A stretch of DNA of 64,000 nt from CAYONP01 sp964405335 (GTDB lineage Bacteria > Armatimonadota > UBA10988): the NCBI GenBank assembly GCA_964405335.1, contig CAYONP010000003.1, forward strand, positions 1 through 64,000, given 5' to 3'. The position numbers and the translations under genes were made by a program. Under the pieces are notes generated by a model that worked only from the letters and a program-made list of their open reading frames with translations, ran no database searches and was not told the DNA's origin. Shown here one piece after another: positions 35,141 to 44,196 of the stretch (its first letter is position 1; every line of letters begins with the position of its first letter).

Positions 35141-37857
35141 CCGATCACCAGCCGATGCACCGGCTGGACGCCCGCGGCGGCCAGGGCCGAGGCGATTGCC
35201 GCCACGCGGTCCGGCGCGCCGACCAGCCAAACCGGCCCGTGCAGCTTGGCGATCGCCTCCTCGTCCGCACCGTCGGTCAGGCCGAACGAGATGAGCACCC
35301 CATGCCGCCGGCTGGCCAGCTCGGCCACGCGGAGCGACAAGGGCGACTCGTCGACCGGGACCACCACCGCCGCGGCCGCCAGCCGGCTGCCGACCCGCGC
35401 CATGGCTTCCTCGGGCGGGGTGTCGGCCGGCAGGCTCGACGCCGCCGGCGCGCGGCGCAGCGCTTCGCGGACCCAGCGGATCGGCGCGAAGCCGACCTCA
35501 TCGCCCAGCGCGCGTCGCGCCGCGCTCAGCGTCATCGCCGGATCGGTCGCCAGGACGGCGGTAATCAGGCGGGTCTGCTCGTCGCCCAGCAGCTCCTCGG
35601 GCCGCAACTCGCCGGCGGCGATGAGCGCGGTGATCTGGTTCTGCAGCGCCGTCTCGCTCAGGCCGAACTCGACCGCCACGGCGGCCAGGTCGGGCACTTC
35701 GCGCAGCCGCTCGGCCAGCTTCCGCGACGGCTCGTCGACGGTGAACGAAGCCGTTGTCGGCGCGTCGGCGCGGACGGGCGCCGGCGGCGCCGCGCCGGTC
35801 AGGGCGGCAATCAGGCTCGGTCCATACTGCTCGGCCTTGTGTGGCCCAACGCCCGGGATGCCGAGCAGCGTGGAGATGTCGTCCGGCCGCAGCTTGGCGA
35901 TCGTTCGCAGCGTCTTGTCGTGGAAGACCATGAACGGCGCGATGCCCCGCGCGCGGGCGGTCTCGAGCCGCCAGGCGCGGAGCAGCTCGAACGCCGGCTC
36001 GTCCTCGCCGTCGGGCAGGTCACTCTGCTTCTCGACCCGCTCGGCGGCCAGCACCGGCGCCGAGGTGCGCAGGCTCGGAACGGCAATCAGCGCGTGCGGG
36101 TCGTCGAGCACGGCGCGGCCGGCGGGCGTGATCTCGAGCGTCGGGTAGTCGCCGCCGGTCGAGGTGAGCAGGCACTGGTAGGCCAGCTCGTCAATCGCCT
36201 CGCGCAGGTGTTCGCCGCGGAAGGTGGCCAGCCGGCCGTGGGTCGCCAGTCGGCGCGCCCAGTTCGGCACCGAGGCCGACTTCGAACCGCGCATCACCTG
36301 GACGATCTTGCTCCGGCCGAGCCGCCCGCCGATCTCGAGCACCGTCTCGAGAATGACTCGCGCCACTTCGGTCTCTTCGGGGGTGACCACCCGCGGGTCG
36401 GGCCGCGGCGGCGGCGGGCTGTCGAGCGCGTCGACGTCGTCGGGCAGCGGTGAGTTGTCGCCGAAGTAGCGGAGCAGCCGCCGCCGCCGGCCGCGGGTCG
36501 CCTCGGCATAGCGGCAGAGCGTGTCGAGCTGCCGGCGGCGGAGCTCCTCGCGCCGGCGGGCCGCCCGGCCGAACTCGCTCGCCTCGTCGCGGCCCAGCCG
36601 CTGGCGGCGGGCGATGTAACCCGCGCCCGACTCGGTCACCGCGCCGCAGCGCAGCAGCAGCTCCAGCGCCTGGCGCGCCTGGCTCTCGTTGCAGTCGAGC
36701 CGGGTCGGCAACTGCTCCTCGCCGCAGGGCTCGCCGGTCAGCTCGCGCAGCATCCGGTCGGGCAGATCGGGCGGGCAGCGGTCGTTCTCGATGAACCACT
36801 CCTGCAGGCCCCGGTCGGCCGGGTCATAGAGCAGGATGCAGCGCGCCGGCAGCCCATCGCGACCGGCCCGGCCGGCCTGCTGGTAGTAGGCCTCGAGCGT
36901 GCCGGGCAGCGAGTAGTGGATGACGAACCGCACGTCGGGCCGGTCGACGCCCATGCCGAACGCGCTGGTCGCCACGGCAATCGCCGCGGGCGCCGACATG
37001 AACAGCTCCTGCGCCTCGCTGCGATGACCGCTGTCGTAACCGGCGTGGTAGGCGACCACCGGCCGGTCGGTCCGCTTGGCGATGAACTCGGCCACCGCGT
37101 CGGTCTGCGCCCGGGTCGCCGCATAGACGATGCCGCCGCCGTCGAGCTCGGCCAGCAGCTCCTCCAGGTGGCGCCACTTCATTGCCTCATCGACACACGG
37201 CTTGACCTCGAAGCTGAGGTTCGGGCGGTTGAAGCCCGAGACCACGCTCCCGCCCTCGGGCCGGCCGAGCTGCTGCAGGATGTCGCGCTGCACCTCGACC
37301 GTCGCCGTCGCCGTCAGCGCCAGCAGCGGCGGGTCGCCCAGCGCCGCCAGTACTTCGCCGAGGCGCCGGTAGTCGGGCCGAAAGTCGTGGCCCCACTCGC
37401 TGATGCAGTGCGCCTCGTCAACCACGAAACGGTGCACCGTCGCCTGGCGCAGTCGCTGCATGAAGCCGTTGAGGCGGAACCGCTCGGGCGCCACATAGAG
37501 CAGCTTGTACCGCCCGTCGAGCGCGGCGAACAGCCGGCTCCGCTGCTCGTCGGCACCGAGCGACGAATTGATGAAAGTGGCGCTCGCTGGGTCGCGCGCG
37601 GTCAGGCCGTCGACCTGGTCCTTCATCAGCGCAATCAGCGGCGAGACGACCACGGTCAGCGGCGGCAGCAGCAGCGCCGGGAGCTGGTAGCAGAGCGACT
37701 TGCCACTGCCCGTTGGCCGGACCACGAGCAGATCGTCGCCGGCCAGCACCCGGCCGACAATCTCCTCTTGCCCGGGCAGGAAGGCGGCGAAGCCGAACCG
37801 CTCGTGCAACGCCGCGGCCAGCGCGGCCGAATCCAGCGCCACTCGCTCGACAGCCAT
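35137..37857 (-). CDS. recQ: RecQ-family DNA helicase lacking the zinc-binding cysteines
   Basis: This 906-residue 3'-5' helicase has Walker A RPTGSGKS (residues 47-54), the DEAH box with WGHDFRPDYRRLG (147-167), TATATVEVQRDI, and the helicase motif VI QQAGRAGRDG (326-335). An RQC winged-helix region lies at about 485-600, an HRDC domain at about 620-690 (ELLRAWRLETARARGIAPFMVF), and extra helix-turn-helix segments to the C-terminus. The usual C-RR...C-x2-C-x2-C zinc module after LLRYFG is absent: it reads GRRRRLLRYFGDNSPLPDD. The length exceeds E. coli RecQ (about 610). ATG 37857 is chosen for family alignment, with only a weak CTGGAG upstream. Confidence 0.93.
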   Translation of the reverse strand: MAVERVALDSAALAAALHERFGFAAFLPGQEEIVGRVLAGDDLLVVRPTGSGKSLCYQLPALLLPPLTVVVSPLIALMKDQVDGLTARDPASATFINSSLGADEQRSRLFAALDGRYKLLYVAPERFRLNGFMQRLRQATVHRFVVDEAHCISEWGHDFRPDYRRLGEVLAALGDPPLLALTATATVEVQRDILQQLGRPEGGSVVSGFNRPNLSFEVKPCVDEAMKWRHLEELLAELDGGGIVYAATRAQTDAVAEFIAKRTDRPVVAYHAGYDSGHRSEAQELFMSAPAAIAVATSAFGMGVDRPDVRFVIHYSLPGTLEAYYQQAGRAGRDGLPARCILLYDPADRGLQEWFIENDRCPPDLPDRMLRELTGEPCGEEQLPTRLDCNESQARQALELLLRCGAVTESGAGYIARRQRLGRDEASEFGRAARRREELRRRQLDTLCRYAEATRGRRRRLLRYFGDNSPLPDDVDALDSPPPPRPDPRVVTPEETEVARVILETVLEIGGRLGRSKIVQVMRGSKSASVPNWARRLATHGRLATFRGEHLREAIDELAYQCLLTSTGGDYPTLEITPAGRAVLDDPHALIAVPSLRTSAPVLAAERVEKQSDLPDGEDEPAFELLRAWRLETARARGIAPFMVFHDKTLRTIAKLRPDDISTLLGIPGVGPHKAEQYGPSLIAALTGAAPPAPVRADAPTTASFTVDEPSRKLAERLREVPDLAAVAVEFGLSETALQNQITALIAAGELRPEELLGDEQTRLITAVLATDPAMTLSAARRALGDEVGFAPIRWVREALRRAPAASSLPADTPPEEAMARVGSRLAAAAVVVPVDESPLSLRVAELASRRHGVLISFGLTDGADEEAIAKLHGPVWLVGAPDRVAAIASALAAAGVQPVHRLVIG

Positions 37858-37911
37858 GCCGGGCCGGCTCCAGCCACCGGTCCTTCGCAACCGATCGCCC
37901 GCACCCTCCCC

Positions 37912-37994
37912 GGGGTCAGGTCCCAAGATCAATCGCTCGGTTACAGATACGGCGCCGGTGCGTAATAACTCGCCTGATCATGAGACCTGACCCC
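37912..37994. repeat. 83-bp inverted-repeat element between divergent genes
   Basis: GGGGTCAGGTC (37912-37922) and its exact reverse complement GACCTGACCCC (37984-37994) bound the element, with a further GATCA/TGATC pair inside. Ends of this kind are typical of dispersed REP/MITE-like palindromes. It lies in the intergenic region between recQ and the amidase gene and carries no ORF. Confidence 0.8.
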
Positions 37995-38040
37995 GTGGTG
38001 GGACGGCGGTCTGGGTGGTACGCTCGGCCCGGAGGCGGGC

Positions 38041-38871
38041 ATGGTCATCGGCCATTACCAGTGCGTCTGTGTCGCCGACGAGTTTGAGACCAACCTGGCC
38101 ACGGTCTGCCGCGGGCTGGAGCTGGCCACCGCGCGGGGCGTCGAGCTGGTCTCGTTCCCCGAGACCTTTCTCGGCGGCTACTGGCGTAGCGGGGCGCGTT
38201 GCCGAGAACACGCCTGGCCGCTCGACAGCGCGCCGACGCGACGGCTGCTCGAGGCCACCGGCGGCTACCCGCCGATGTTCATGGTCGGCTTCAACGAGCT
38301 GCGCGGCGACGCGCTCTACAACACCGTCGTGGTGGTCGAGCAGGGCCGACTGGTGGGCCACTACTCGAAGGCCTTCCCGGTCATGGGTTACTTCACGCCG
38401 GGCAGGGAGTTTCCGGTGTTCGAGAAGAGCGGCCACCGGTTCGGGGTGATCATCTGCGCCGACGGCGGCTACATCGAGCCGGCGCGGATCCTGGCGCTGA
38501 AGGGCGCCGAGGTCATCTTTGCCCCGCACTACAACTACATCGGCGCCGCGGGCGTGCTCGACCACGCCCGGACCGTGCGCAGCGATCACGTCGCCCGGGC
38601 GGTCGAGAACGCCGTCTGGTTCGTGCGGGGCAACAACGTCGAACGCGGGTTCCAGCCGAGTCTGGAGGACGAGGGCGTCGGCTACGGTGACAGCTACATC
38701 CTCGACCCGTCGGGGAGCATCGTCGCCGCCGCCGGCTATCACGCCGAGACGCTGATCTGGGCCGAAATCGACTTCGACCGCCGGTACTGGGGCAGGCGCG
38801 GCGTGCAGTCGCGCCAGTCGGCGCGGATCTTCGGCGAGCAGTTGCGCCAGGCCGCCGCCGGCGACGACTAG
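38041..38871 (+). CDS. Carbon-nitrogen hydrolase (nitrilase superfamily amidase)
   Basis: This 276-residue enzyme has the complete nitrilase-fold triad: Glu41 in SFPETFLGG, Lys110 in GHYSKAFPV and Cys139 in GVIICADGGYIEPARILAL. The family hydrolyses amides, carbamoyl groups or nitriles in the cytoplasm. The QGRLVGHYSK turn and FVRGNNV near residue 200 are typical of amidase branches rather than true nitrilases. ATG 38041 has GGAGGCGGG upstream, and a TACGCT box lies at 38019-38024. It is a single gene, convergent with the CHAT gene, with 10 bp between stops. The substrate is unknown. Confidence 0.9.
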   Translation: MVIGHYQCVCVADEFETNLATVCRGLELATARGVELVSFPETFLGGYWRSGARCREHAWPLDSAPTRRLLEATGGYPPMFMVGFNELRGDALYNTVVVVEQGRLVGHYSKAFPVMGYFTPGREFPVFEKSGHRFGVIICADGGYIEPARILALKGAEVIFAPHYNYIGAAGVLDHARTVRSDHVARAVENAVWFVRGNNVERGFQPSLEDEGVGYGDSYILDPSGSIVAAAGYHAETLIWAEIDFDRRYWGRRGVQSRQSARIFGEQLRQAAAGDD

Positions 38872-38881
38872 CGATGCGCGG

Positions 38882-41203
38882 TCAGTTGGTCAAGCCGACC
38901 AGCTTGAACGCCGCCCAGCAATACGGGCTGGAGAGCGGCACGCCGCCGATCGTCGCGCCGCCGCGGCCGGCCTCGATCAACGCCCGCTGGGCCGAGCGGA
39001 GCGCCTGGTCGCGCGGCTGGCCGGCGAGCAGCGCCTCGTGGAACGCGACCATGAGGCTCTTGGTGCTCTCGTCGGGCACGCCCCAGAGCGAGACGACCAC
39101 GCTCTCGGCGCCGGCATACTGAAACGCCCGGGTCAGGCCGAGCACGCCGTCGTAGCGCCGCAGCTCGCCCAGCCCGGTGCGGCAGGCGCTGAGCACCACC
39201 AGATCGGCGGTGAGCCGCATCGTCTCGAGGATCTCGAACGCCCGCAGCAGCCCGTCGTCATCTGCGGTCGGAGTGAGCGCCAGGCAGGAGCCGAACGGAT
39301 CGTCGCCGTCGAGCAGGCCGTGACAGGCAAAGTGCAGCACGCCGGCCTGCGTCGCGGCGGCCCGCACGGTCGCCTCGGTCGCCTGGTCACCCATCAGGAC
39401 CCGGCTCCCATCACCGTACAGCCGGGCCAGCGACTCGACCTCGTCACGGGTGTGGGGCAAGGCGGCCAGCGGCGCGCCGCGCTGGGCCATCAGTTGCGCG
39501 GCCGGGGCAGTGGGCACGGTCAGGTAGTTCGGGTCGCCGATGGCCAACAGCCGCAGGTCGGGCGCCGCCGGATCGTCGCCGGCCTGGCGCTGCAACTCGG
39601 CAAAGAGCGACAGCGAGGCGGTTTCGTGCAGCGGCACGTCCTCGATGAAGTACCTTGGCTGGCCGTTGACCTCGCCCGAGACCAGCGCGCCGAAGGGCAG
39701 CAGGTTGAGCGCGTCGTCGGGGCAGATCAGGACCCGCTCGGCGGTCTCGATGGCATCCTGCGCCGGTCGGACCAGCAGATCGTACATCCGTCTGGCGTCC
39801 TCGGTGGCGGGCGCTTGCAGGCTGCGCGGCTGGACCAGGTTGGCGACCATGGCGCGCAGTTCCTCGTCGACCACCCGGATGGGATAGACACCGAACCGCT
39901 CGCGGCTGATCACGAACAGCACGGTGAAGCCGCGAGCGACCACATAGTTGAGCGACACCGTACCCGGCGGCAGCGCCGCCCGGCTGGCGGCCAGATCGAG
40001 CGCGCCCGGGTAGGTCAGCGTTGCGTACCGGGGCGAGGCCAGGTGGATCGCCGCCTCCAGCTCACGCTGCTCGATCGCCAGGCGGGCGACATCGGCCCGC
40101 GCCGCCTCGGCCTCGGGGCTGTCGGTGTCGACCCGGCCGAGCGTGGTGTATGCCGCCGCCCGGCGGTCGAGTACCGCGGCCTGCCGGACGACCAGCTCGG
40201 CCGGGGCGTCGGACAGGTCGGCGGCGCGCTCGACCATGCCTTCGATCAGTCCACGCGAGCGCGAGCGCTCGACCGCGGCGAAGGCCGAGAACGGATCCTC
40301 GTTGAACAGGTGCGCGATGATCAGAATGGAGTAGGGATTGCTGCCATACTCGGCGAACAGCGCCCGGCCTTCGGCGCTGGTGATGGTCCCACGCAGGCGC
40401 TCGAACACCGCCACCGCGCGGGAGGCATAGTCCACCGCGGTGATGCTGTCGTCGAGGTGGATAGCGAGATCGGCCAGGTTGCCGAGCGTCCGCGCCACCT
40501 CGAGCGAGTCGGGTTTGAACCGCTCCTGGATCGCCAGGTTGCGCTGCTGATAGCCGACGGCGGTGGCGAACTCACGCCGGTCGTGTGCCACGGCAGCCAG
40601 GCCGCCCAGGCTGTGGGCGGCCAGGACCGACACCGGCGCGGCCCGGTCGTAGATGCCGAAAGCACGCTCAAAGCAGTCCTGCGCGAGCTCCAGGTCGCCG
40701 CGCGAGTGCGCCAGAGCACCGAGATTGTGAAGGCTGGTGGCGACCTCGACCGAGTCCGGTGCCAGCCGCTCGCGGATGGCCAGCGAGCGCTGCGCGTAAT
40801 CGAGCGCCGCCGCCACGTCACCGCGGTCGCTGGCGATCACGCCGAGGTTGTTGAGCATGGAGGCGGCCTCGGCGTCGTCGGGGGCCAGCCGCTCCTGGAT
40901 GGCCCAGGCGCGCCGCATGTAGGCCATCGCCGCGTCGAGATCACCACGCGTCGCCGTCACGCCGGCGAGATTGGTGAGGCACCGAGCCATGGCCTGCGAG
41001 TCGGGCGCCGTGCGCTCATAGATCACGAGTGCCTGGTGGAAGATCGTCTCGGCTCGGGTAAGATCACCCGCCTCGGCGGCGGCGACGCCCTCGTCGTTCA
41101 GCCGCTCGGCATCGTCCAGCGTCGCGCCGGCGGCGCCGAGCAGGCAGGCGGCCAGGCCGGCGGCGGCGAGGGCACGGACGGCGCACCAGCGGATCGGTTG
41201 CAT
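38882..41203 (-). CDS. Exported TPR-CHAT domain protein
   Basis: This 773-residue protein starts with a signal peptide (MQPIRWCAVRALAAAGLAACLLGAAGA) that carries a Cys near a lipobox-like LLGA but lacks a clear lipoprotein site. Residues about 30-270 hold six TPR repeats of the 42-residue type (AMAYMRRAWAIQERLAPDD spacing). A helical linker follows, then a CHAT caspase-like protease domain at about 480-773 with the catalytic pair His628 (LHFACHG) and Cys674 (LVVLSACRTGLGE), both intact. CHAT proteases cleave protein targets; the TPRs probably select them. Export argues against a role like that of the cytoplasmic phage-defence CHAT proteins. ATG 41203 has GAGGAG upstream. Confidence 0.88.
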   Translation of the reverse strand: MQPIRWCAVRALAAAGLAACLLGAAGATLDDAERLNDEGVAAAEAGDLTRAETIFHQALVIYERTAPDSQAMARCLTNLAGVTATRGDLDAAMAYMRRAWAIQERLAPDDAEAASMLNNLGVIASDRGDVAAALDYAQRSLAIRERLAPDSVEVATSLHNLGALAHSRGDLELAQDCFERAFGIYDRAAPVSVLAAHSLGGLAAVAHDRREFATAVGYQQRNLAIQERFKPDSLEVARTLGNLADLAIHLDDSITAVDYASRAVAVFERLRGTITSAEGRALFAEYGSNPYSILIIAHLFNEDPFSAFAAVERSRSRGLIEGMVERAADLSDAPAELVVRQAAVLDRRAAAYTTLGRVDTDSPEAEAARADVARLAIEQRELEAAIHLASPRYATLTYPGALDLAASRAALPPGTVSLNYVVARGFTVLFVISRERFGVYPIRVVDEELRAMVANLVQPRSLQAPATEDARRMYDLLVRPAQDAIETAERVLICPDDALNLLPFGALVSGEVNGQPRYFIEDVPLHETASLSLFAELQRQAGDDPAAPDLRLLAIGDPNYLTVPTAPAAQLMAQRGAPLAALPHTRDEVESLARLYGDGSRVLMGDQATEATVRAAATQAGVLHFACHGLLDGDDPFGSCLALTPTADDDGLLRAFEILETMRLTADLVVLSACRTGLGELRRYDGVLGLTRAFQYAGAESVVVSLWGVPDESTKSLMVAFHEALLAGQPRDQALRSAQRALIEAGRGGATIGGVPLSSPYCWAAFKLVGLTN

Positions 41204-41343
41204 CGCAGCTCCTCGCCCAACCGATCCGACCGACCCGTGCGCGCACCGCGGCCGTTGTCTGTCACACCCAGCTCAGTCATTATGGCCCGTGCGGCCGGCG
41301 GCGGCAGAATGATTGCACCCGCGCGGGGCCACCGGAGAGCGCC

Positions 41344-42507
41344 TTGACCACCCGCCAACGCATTCTCGCCGCGCTGCGGTATCAGCCGTATGACCGGCTG
41401 CCCGTCCTGCACTTCGGGTTCCTCGAGCGGACCATCCGCCGCTGGCAGGCCGAGGGTCATCTGACCGCCGACGAGGCCGACGGCGCGCTGCACGGCGATG
41501 CCTCGCCGGGCGAGGATGTGGTTGGTGCCAAGCTCGGCTTCGACGCCAACTATCACCGCATCTTCGCCCCCAACACGCGCATCTGGCCGCACTTCGAGGC
41601 GAAGGTGCTCGAGGAGATGCCCGACGGCAAGCGCAAGGTGCTCAATGCCTACGGCGCGATCTTGCTCAACAGCGACGACAACCAGAGCATTCCGGCGGAG
41701 GTCGGCCACACGCTGACCGACCGGGCCTCGTGGGACACCGAGTTCCGCTGGCGACTCGACTACCGGCCCGAGCGGGTGACCGGCTGCCACGTCAACTGCG
41801 CCGGAACCTGGCGGCCGTTCGAGCAGGGCGGGCGGGAATACCTCGCCGACCCCGAGCGCGAAACGCACATCCTGCTCCACGCCGGCAGCCTGATCGGCGC
41901 CCTGCGCGACTACGTCGGGGTCGAGAATCTGGCCTACCTGACCGCCGACGACCCGGCCCTGCTCGACGAGATGATCGAGGTCAACGCCGAGCTCTGCTAC
42001 CGCTGCGTCGACGGCGCCCTGGCCGCCGGCGGCGTGTTCGACATCGGTCACTTCTGGGAAGACATCTGCTACAAGAACGGTCCGCTGGTCAACCCGCGGC
42101 TGATGGCCGCCAAGGTGGCGCCGCACTACCGCCGCATCACCCAGCGCATGGCCGCCGCCGGGCTTGATCTGGTCAGCCTCGACTCCGACGGCCTGATCGA
42201 CCTGCTGGTACCCATCTGGCTCGAGAGCGGGGTCAACGTGATGTTCCCCATCGAGGTCGGCACCTGGGGCGCCAGCCTGGGCCCGTGGCGCGAGCAGTAC
42301 GGCGCGGCCATCCGCGGCGTCGGCGGGACCGACAAGCGGGTCTTCCAACGCGACCAGGCCGCCGTCGATGCCGAGATCGAGCGCCTCCGCCCGCTGGTCG
42401 ACCAAGGCGGCTACATCCCCTGCCCCGACCACCGCCTGCCGCACGACAACCGGTGGGAGACGGTGCAGTATTACTGTGACCGGATGCGGGCGGTGTTTGG
42501 GGGGTAG
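41344..42507 (+). CDS. Uroporphyrinogen decarboxylase-family protein, second copy
   Basis: This 387-residue protein has the UroD-like fold pattern: TTRQRILAALRYQPYDRLPVLHFG at the start, MIEVNAELCYRCVDGALAAGGVFDIGHFWEDICYKNGPLVNP in the centre, then RITQRMAAAGLDLVSLDSDGLIDLLVPIWLESGVNVMFPIE and PCPDHRLPHDNRWETVQYYCD at the end. The H-D-W-D-K-P-L type centre is that of UroD-like enzymes acting on non-porphyrin substrates. The TTG start at 41344 is used because GGAGAG precedes it and ILAALR aligns with family starts. It shares only family-level similarity with 9214-10200. The substrate is unknown. Confidence 0.82.
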   Translation: MTTRQRILAALRYQPYDRLPVLHFGFLERTIRRWQAEGHLTADEADGALHGDASPGEDVVGAKLGFDANYHRIFAPNTRIWPHFEAKVLEEMPDGKRKVLNAYGAILLNSDDNQSIPAEVGHTLTDRASWDTEFRWRLDYRPERVTGCHVNCAGTWRPFEQGGREYLADPERETHILLHAGSLIGALRDYVGVENLAYLTADDPALLDEMIEVNAELCYRCVDGALAAGGVFDIGHFWEDICYKNGPLVNPRLMAAKVAPHYRRITQRMAAAGLDLVSLDSDGLIDLLVPIWLESGVNVMFPIEVGTWGASLGPWREQYGAAIRGVGGTDKRVFQRDQAAVDAEIERLRPLVDQGGYIPCPDHRLPHDNRWETVQYYCDRMRAVFGG

Positions 42508-42604
42508 GCGGGCGCCTGAGCACGGGATCTCCAGCGGTGCGGCGAGCCGCACCCTATTCGCTGCGGCAGCGCCCGGAATCCCCCTTGACATCCATCGCCG
42601 AATA

Positions 42605-42622
42605 CACAACCATATGGTTGTG
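42605..42622. promoter_or_regulatory. 18-bp palindromic operator over the ArsR-type start codon
   Basis: CACAACCATATGGTTGTG is perfectly symmetric, and the ATG of the repressor gene (42614-42616) lies inside it. TTGACA occurs at 42585-42590. A repressor bound here would block transcription of its own operon, as in SdpR-type autorepressors. Confidence 0.7.
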
Positions 42623-42982
42623 GATGAGCTGAGCACGACTCTGGCGGCGGTGAGTGACCCGACCCGGCGGGCGATCCTGGACCGATTGGCCAGCGGGCCG
42701 TTGACCGTCGGCGAGCTGGCCGAGCCGTTCCGAATCTCGCAGCAGGCGGTGTCGAAGCATGTTGCTTATCTGGAGCGCGCCAGCCTGGTCCGCAAGCGCA
42801 GGGTGGGGCGGCGGCAGATCTGTTCGCTCAATCCCGCGCCGTTCCGTCAGGTCGCCGGTTGGGTAGAGCACTATCGCCGGTTCTGGCAGCAGAGCTTCGA
42901 TCGGCTCGACGACTATCTGCGCGAGCTGCAGGCCGAGCAGGGCGACGGGGTGGGGAGCCCTGGAGACAATGTCAATGACTGA
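42614..42982 (+). CDS. ArsR-family winged-helix autorepressor (SdpR-like)
   Basis: This 122-residue regulator has the ArsR helix order: LSTTLAAVSDPTRRAILDRLASG, LTVGELAEPFRISQQAVSKHVAYLERASLV as the recognition helix-turn-helix, and a wing KRRVGRRQICSLNP. No Cys metal-site pair is present, which fits the non-metal subgroup found beside AHSA1 genes. An 18-bp palindrome covers its start codon, so autoregulation is likely. The ATG at 42614 lies inside that palindrome; GTG 42620 is an alternative. It overlaps the first AHSA1 gene by 14 bases. Confidence 0.9.
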   Translation: MVVDELSTTLAAVSDPTRRAILDRLASGPLTVGELAEPFRISQQAVSKHVAYLERASLVRKRRVGRRQICSLNPAPFRQVAGWVEHYRRFWQQSFDRLDDYLRELQAEQGDGVGSPGDNVND

Positions 42983-43487
42983 GCGTGTCGAAACCACAAA
43001 CACCCCTCTGCCGTCCGACGGCGGCCTGGTCATCCGCCGCGAGTTCGCCGCGCCGCGGAGGCTGGTCTGGCGCGCCTGGACCGAGCCGGAGCAGCTCGCG
43101 CGCTGGTGGGGACCGCGCGGGTTCACGCTCCCGCATTGCACCATCGACCTGCGGCCGGGCGGCCGTTGGCGCTACTGCATGCGCTCGCCCGAGGGCGACG
43201 AGGTGTGGGCCGCGGGGGTCTACCAGGAGGTGGTCGAGCCTCAGCGGATCGTCTCGCTCGACCACTTCAGCGATGCGGCGGGGAACCACGTCACGATTGC
43301 CGATCTCGGCTGGCCCGGCGAGTGGCCGGCCGAGTGGCTGCAGACGCTGACGTTCGACGAGCGCGACGGCCGGACGACGGTGACGGTTCACCAGTCGGTG
43401 CCCGATTCGGTGGCGCGCGAGATGCAGGCGCACGAGGGCTGGAACCAGTCGTTCGACAAGCTGGCCGAGCTGCTGGCGGATCTCTGA
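42969..43487 (+). CDS. AHSA1/SRPBCC-domain protein 1
   Basis: This 172-residue protein is a START-like (SRPBCC) fold with the AHSA1 signatures VIRREFAAPRRLVWRAWTEP, QLARWWGPRGFT and LRPGGRWRYCM. Such proteins bind small hydrophobic ligands in a deep cavity; the ligand is not predictable. It starts inside the end of the repressor gene (ATG 42969; ATG 42975 is possible), so it is translated from the same mRNA and controlled by that repressor. A palindromic repeat separates it from the second copy. Confidence 0.88.
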   Translation: MSMTERVETTNTPLPSDGGLVIRREFAAPRRLVWRAWTEPEQLARWWGPRGFTLPHCTIDLRPGGRWRYCMRSPEGDEVWAAGVYQEVVEPQRIVSLDHFSDAAGNHVTIADLGWPGEWPAEWLQTLTFDERDGRTTVTVHQSVPDSVAREMQAHEGWNQSFDKLAELLADL

Positions 43488-43516
43488 CCATCGGCGCGGG
43501 CGTGTTGACATGCATC

Positions 43517-43610
43517 GTAGGGGCAGGTCTCAGACCTGACCGCCGCGGAACGGATCCGCTCTGGAAGCGGGCTCGTCGGCGTTCGGGCGGGTCTGAGACC
43601 CGCCCCTACC
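43517..43610. repeat. REP-like inverted repeat between SRPBCC genes
   Basis: The left arm GTAGGGGCAGGTCTCAGACC (from 43517) and the right arm GGGCGGGTCTGAGACCCGCC with CCTACC (to 43610) form a large imperfect hairpin. Each arm is itself palindromic around GGTCT-AGACC. It sits inside an operon, so it may shape mRNA processing or stability between the genes. Confidence 0.8.
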
Positions 43611-43659
43611 GAACGCTGTCAGCACGTCGGGAGCGCCGGGGGGTGCGGGAGGAGGAAGC

Positions 43660-44196
43660 ATGGTGGCCGAGAGTCACGTCGCCGGGTCCGACCCGCCGGC
43701 GATGGTTGTCACGCACGAGTTCGCCGCGCCGCGAGAGCTGGTCTGGCGCGTCTGGACCGAGCCGGAGCATCTGCGTCGATGGTGGGGCCCGAAGGGCTTC
43801 ACCGTCACGCACTGCGCCGTCGATTGCCGTCCGGGCGGGGTGTTCCACTACTGCCTCGCCTCGGGCGGTGGCCAGGAGATGTGGGGCCTGTTCAAGTATC
43901 TTGAAGTCATCCCGCCTGAGCGACTGGTCTACACCAACTCGTTCTCAGACCCTGAGGGCAACATCGCCCGCAATCCGATGACCGAGGGTTGGCCGCTCGA
44001 GCTGCACAACACCCTCACCTTCACCGAGCGGGAGGGCGGCACGACGCTGACCCTCCGCGCCGTGCCGCACAACGCGACCGACGACGAGGCGCGGATGTTC
44101 GGCGACAGCCTGCGCATGGTGGAGGGCGGCTTCGCCGCGATGCTCGAGGTGCTGGCCGGCTATCTGGCCGAGGTGGCCGAAGGAGCGGAGTCATGA
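43660..44196 (+). CDS. AHSA1/SRPBCC-domain protein 2
   Basis: This 178-residue protein has the same fold as its neighbours: VVTHEFAAPRELVWRVWTEP, HLRRWWGPKGFTVTHC, RPGGVFHYCL and LHNTLTFTEREGGTTLTLRA. ATG 43660 is preceded by GGAGGA. It lies 172 bp after protein 1, across a palindromic repeat, and its stop overlaps the start of protein 3 (ATGA). The three copies probably arose by tandem duplication and may bind different ligands. Confidence 0.88.
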   Translation: MVAESHVAGSDPPAMVVTHEFAAPRELVWRVWTEPEHLRRWWGPKGFTVTHCAVDCRPGGVFHYCLASGGGQEMWGLFKYLEVIPPERLVYTNSFSDPEGNIARNPMTEGWPLELHNTLTFTEREGGTTLTLRAVPHNATDDEARMFGDSLRMVEGGFAAMLEVLAGYLAEVAEGAES

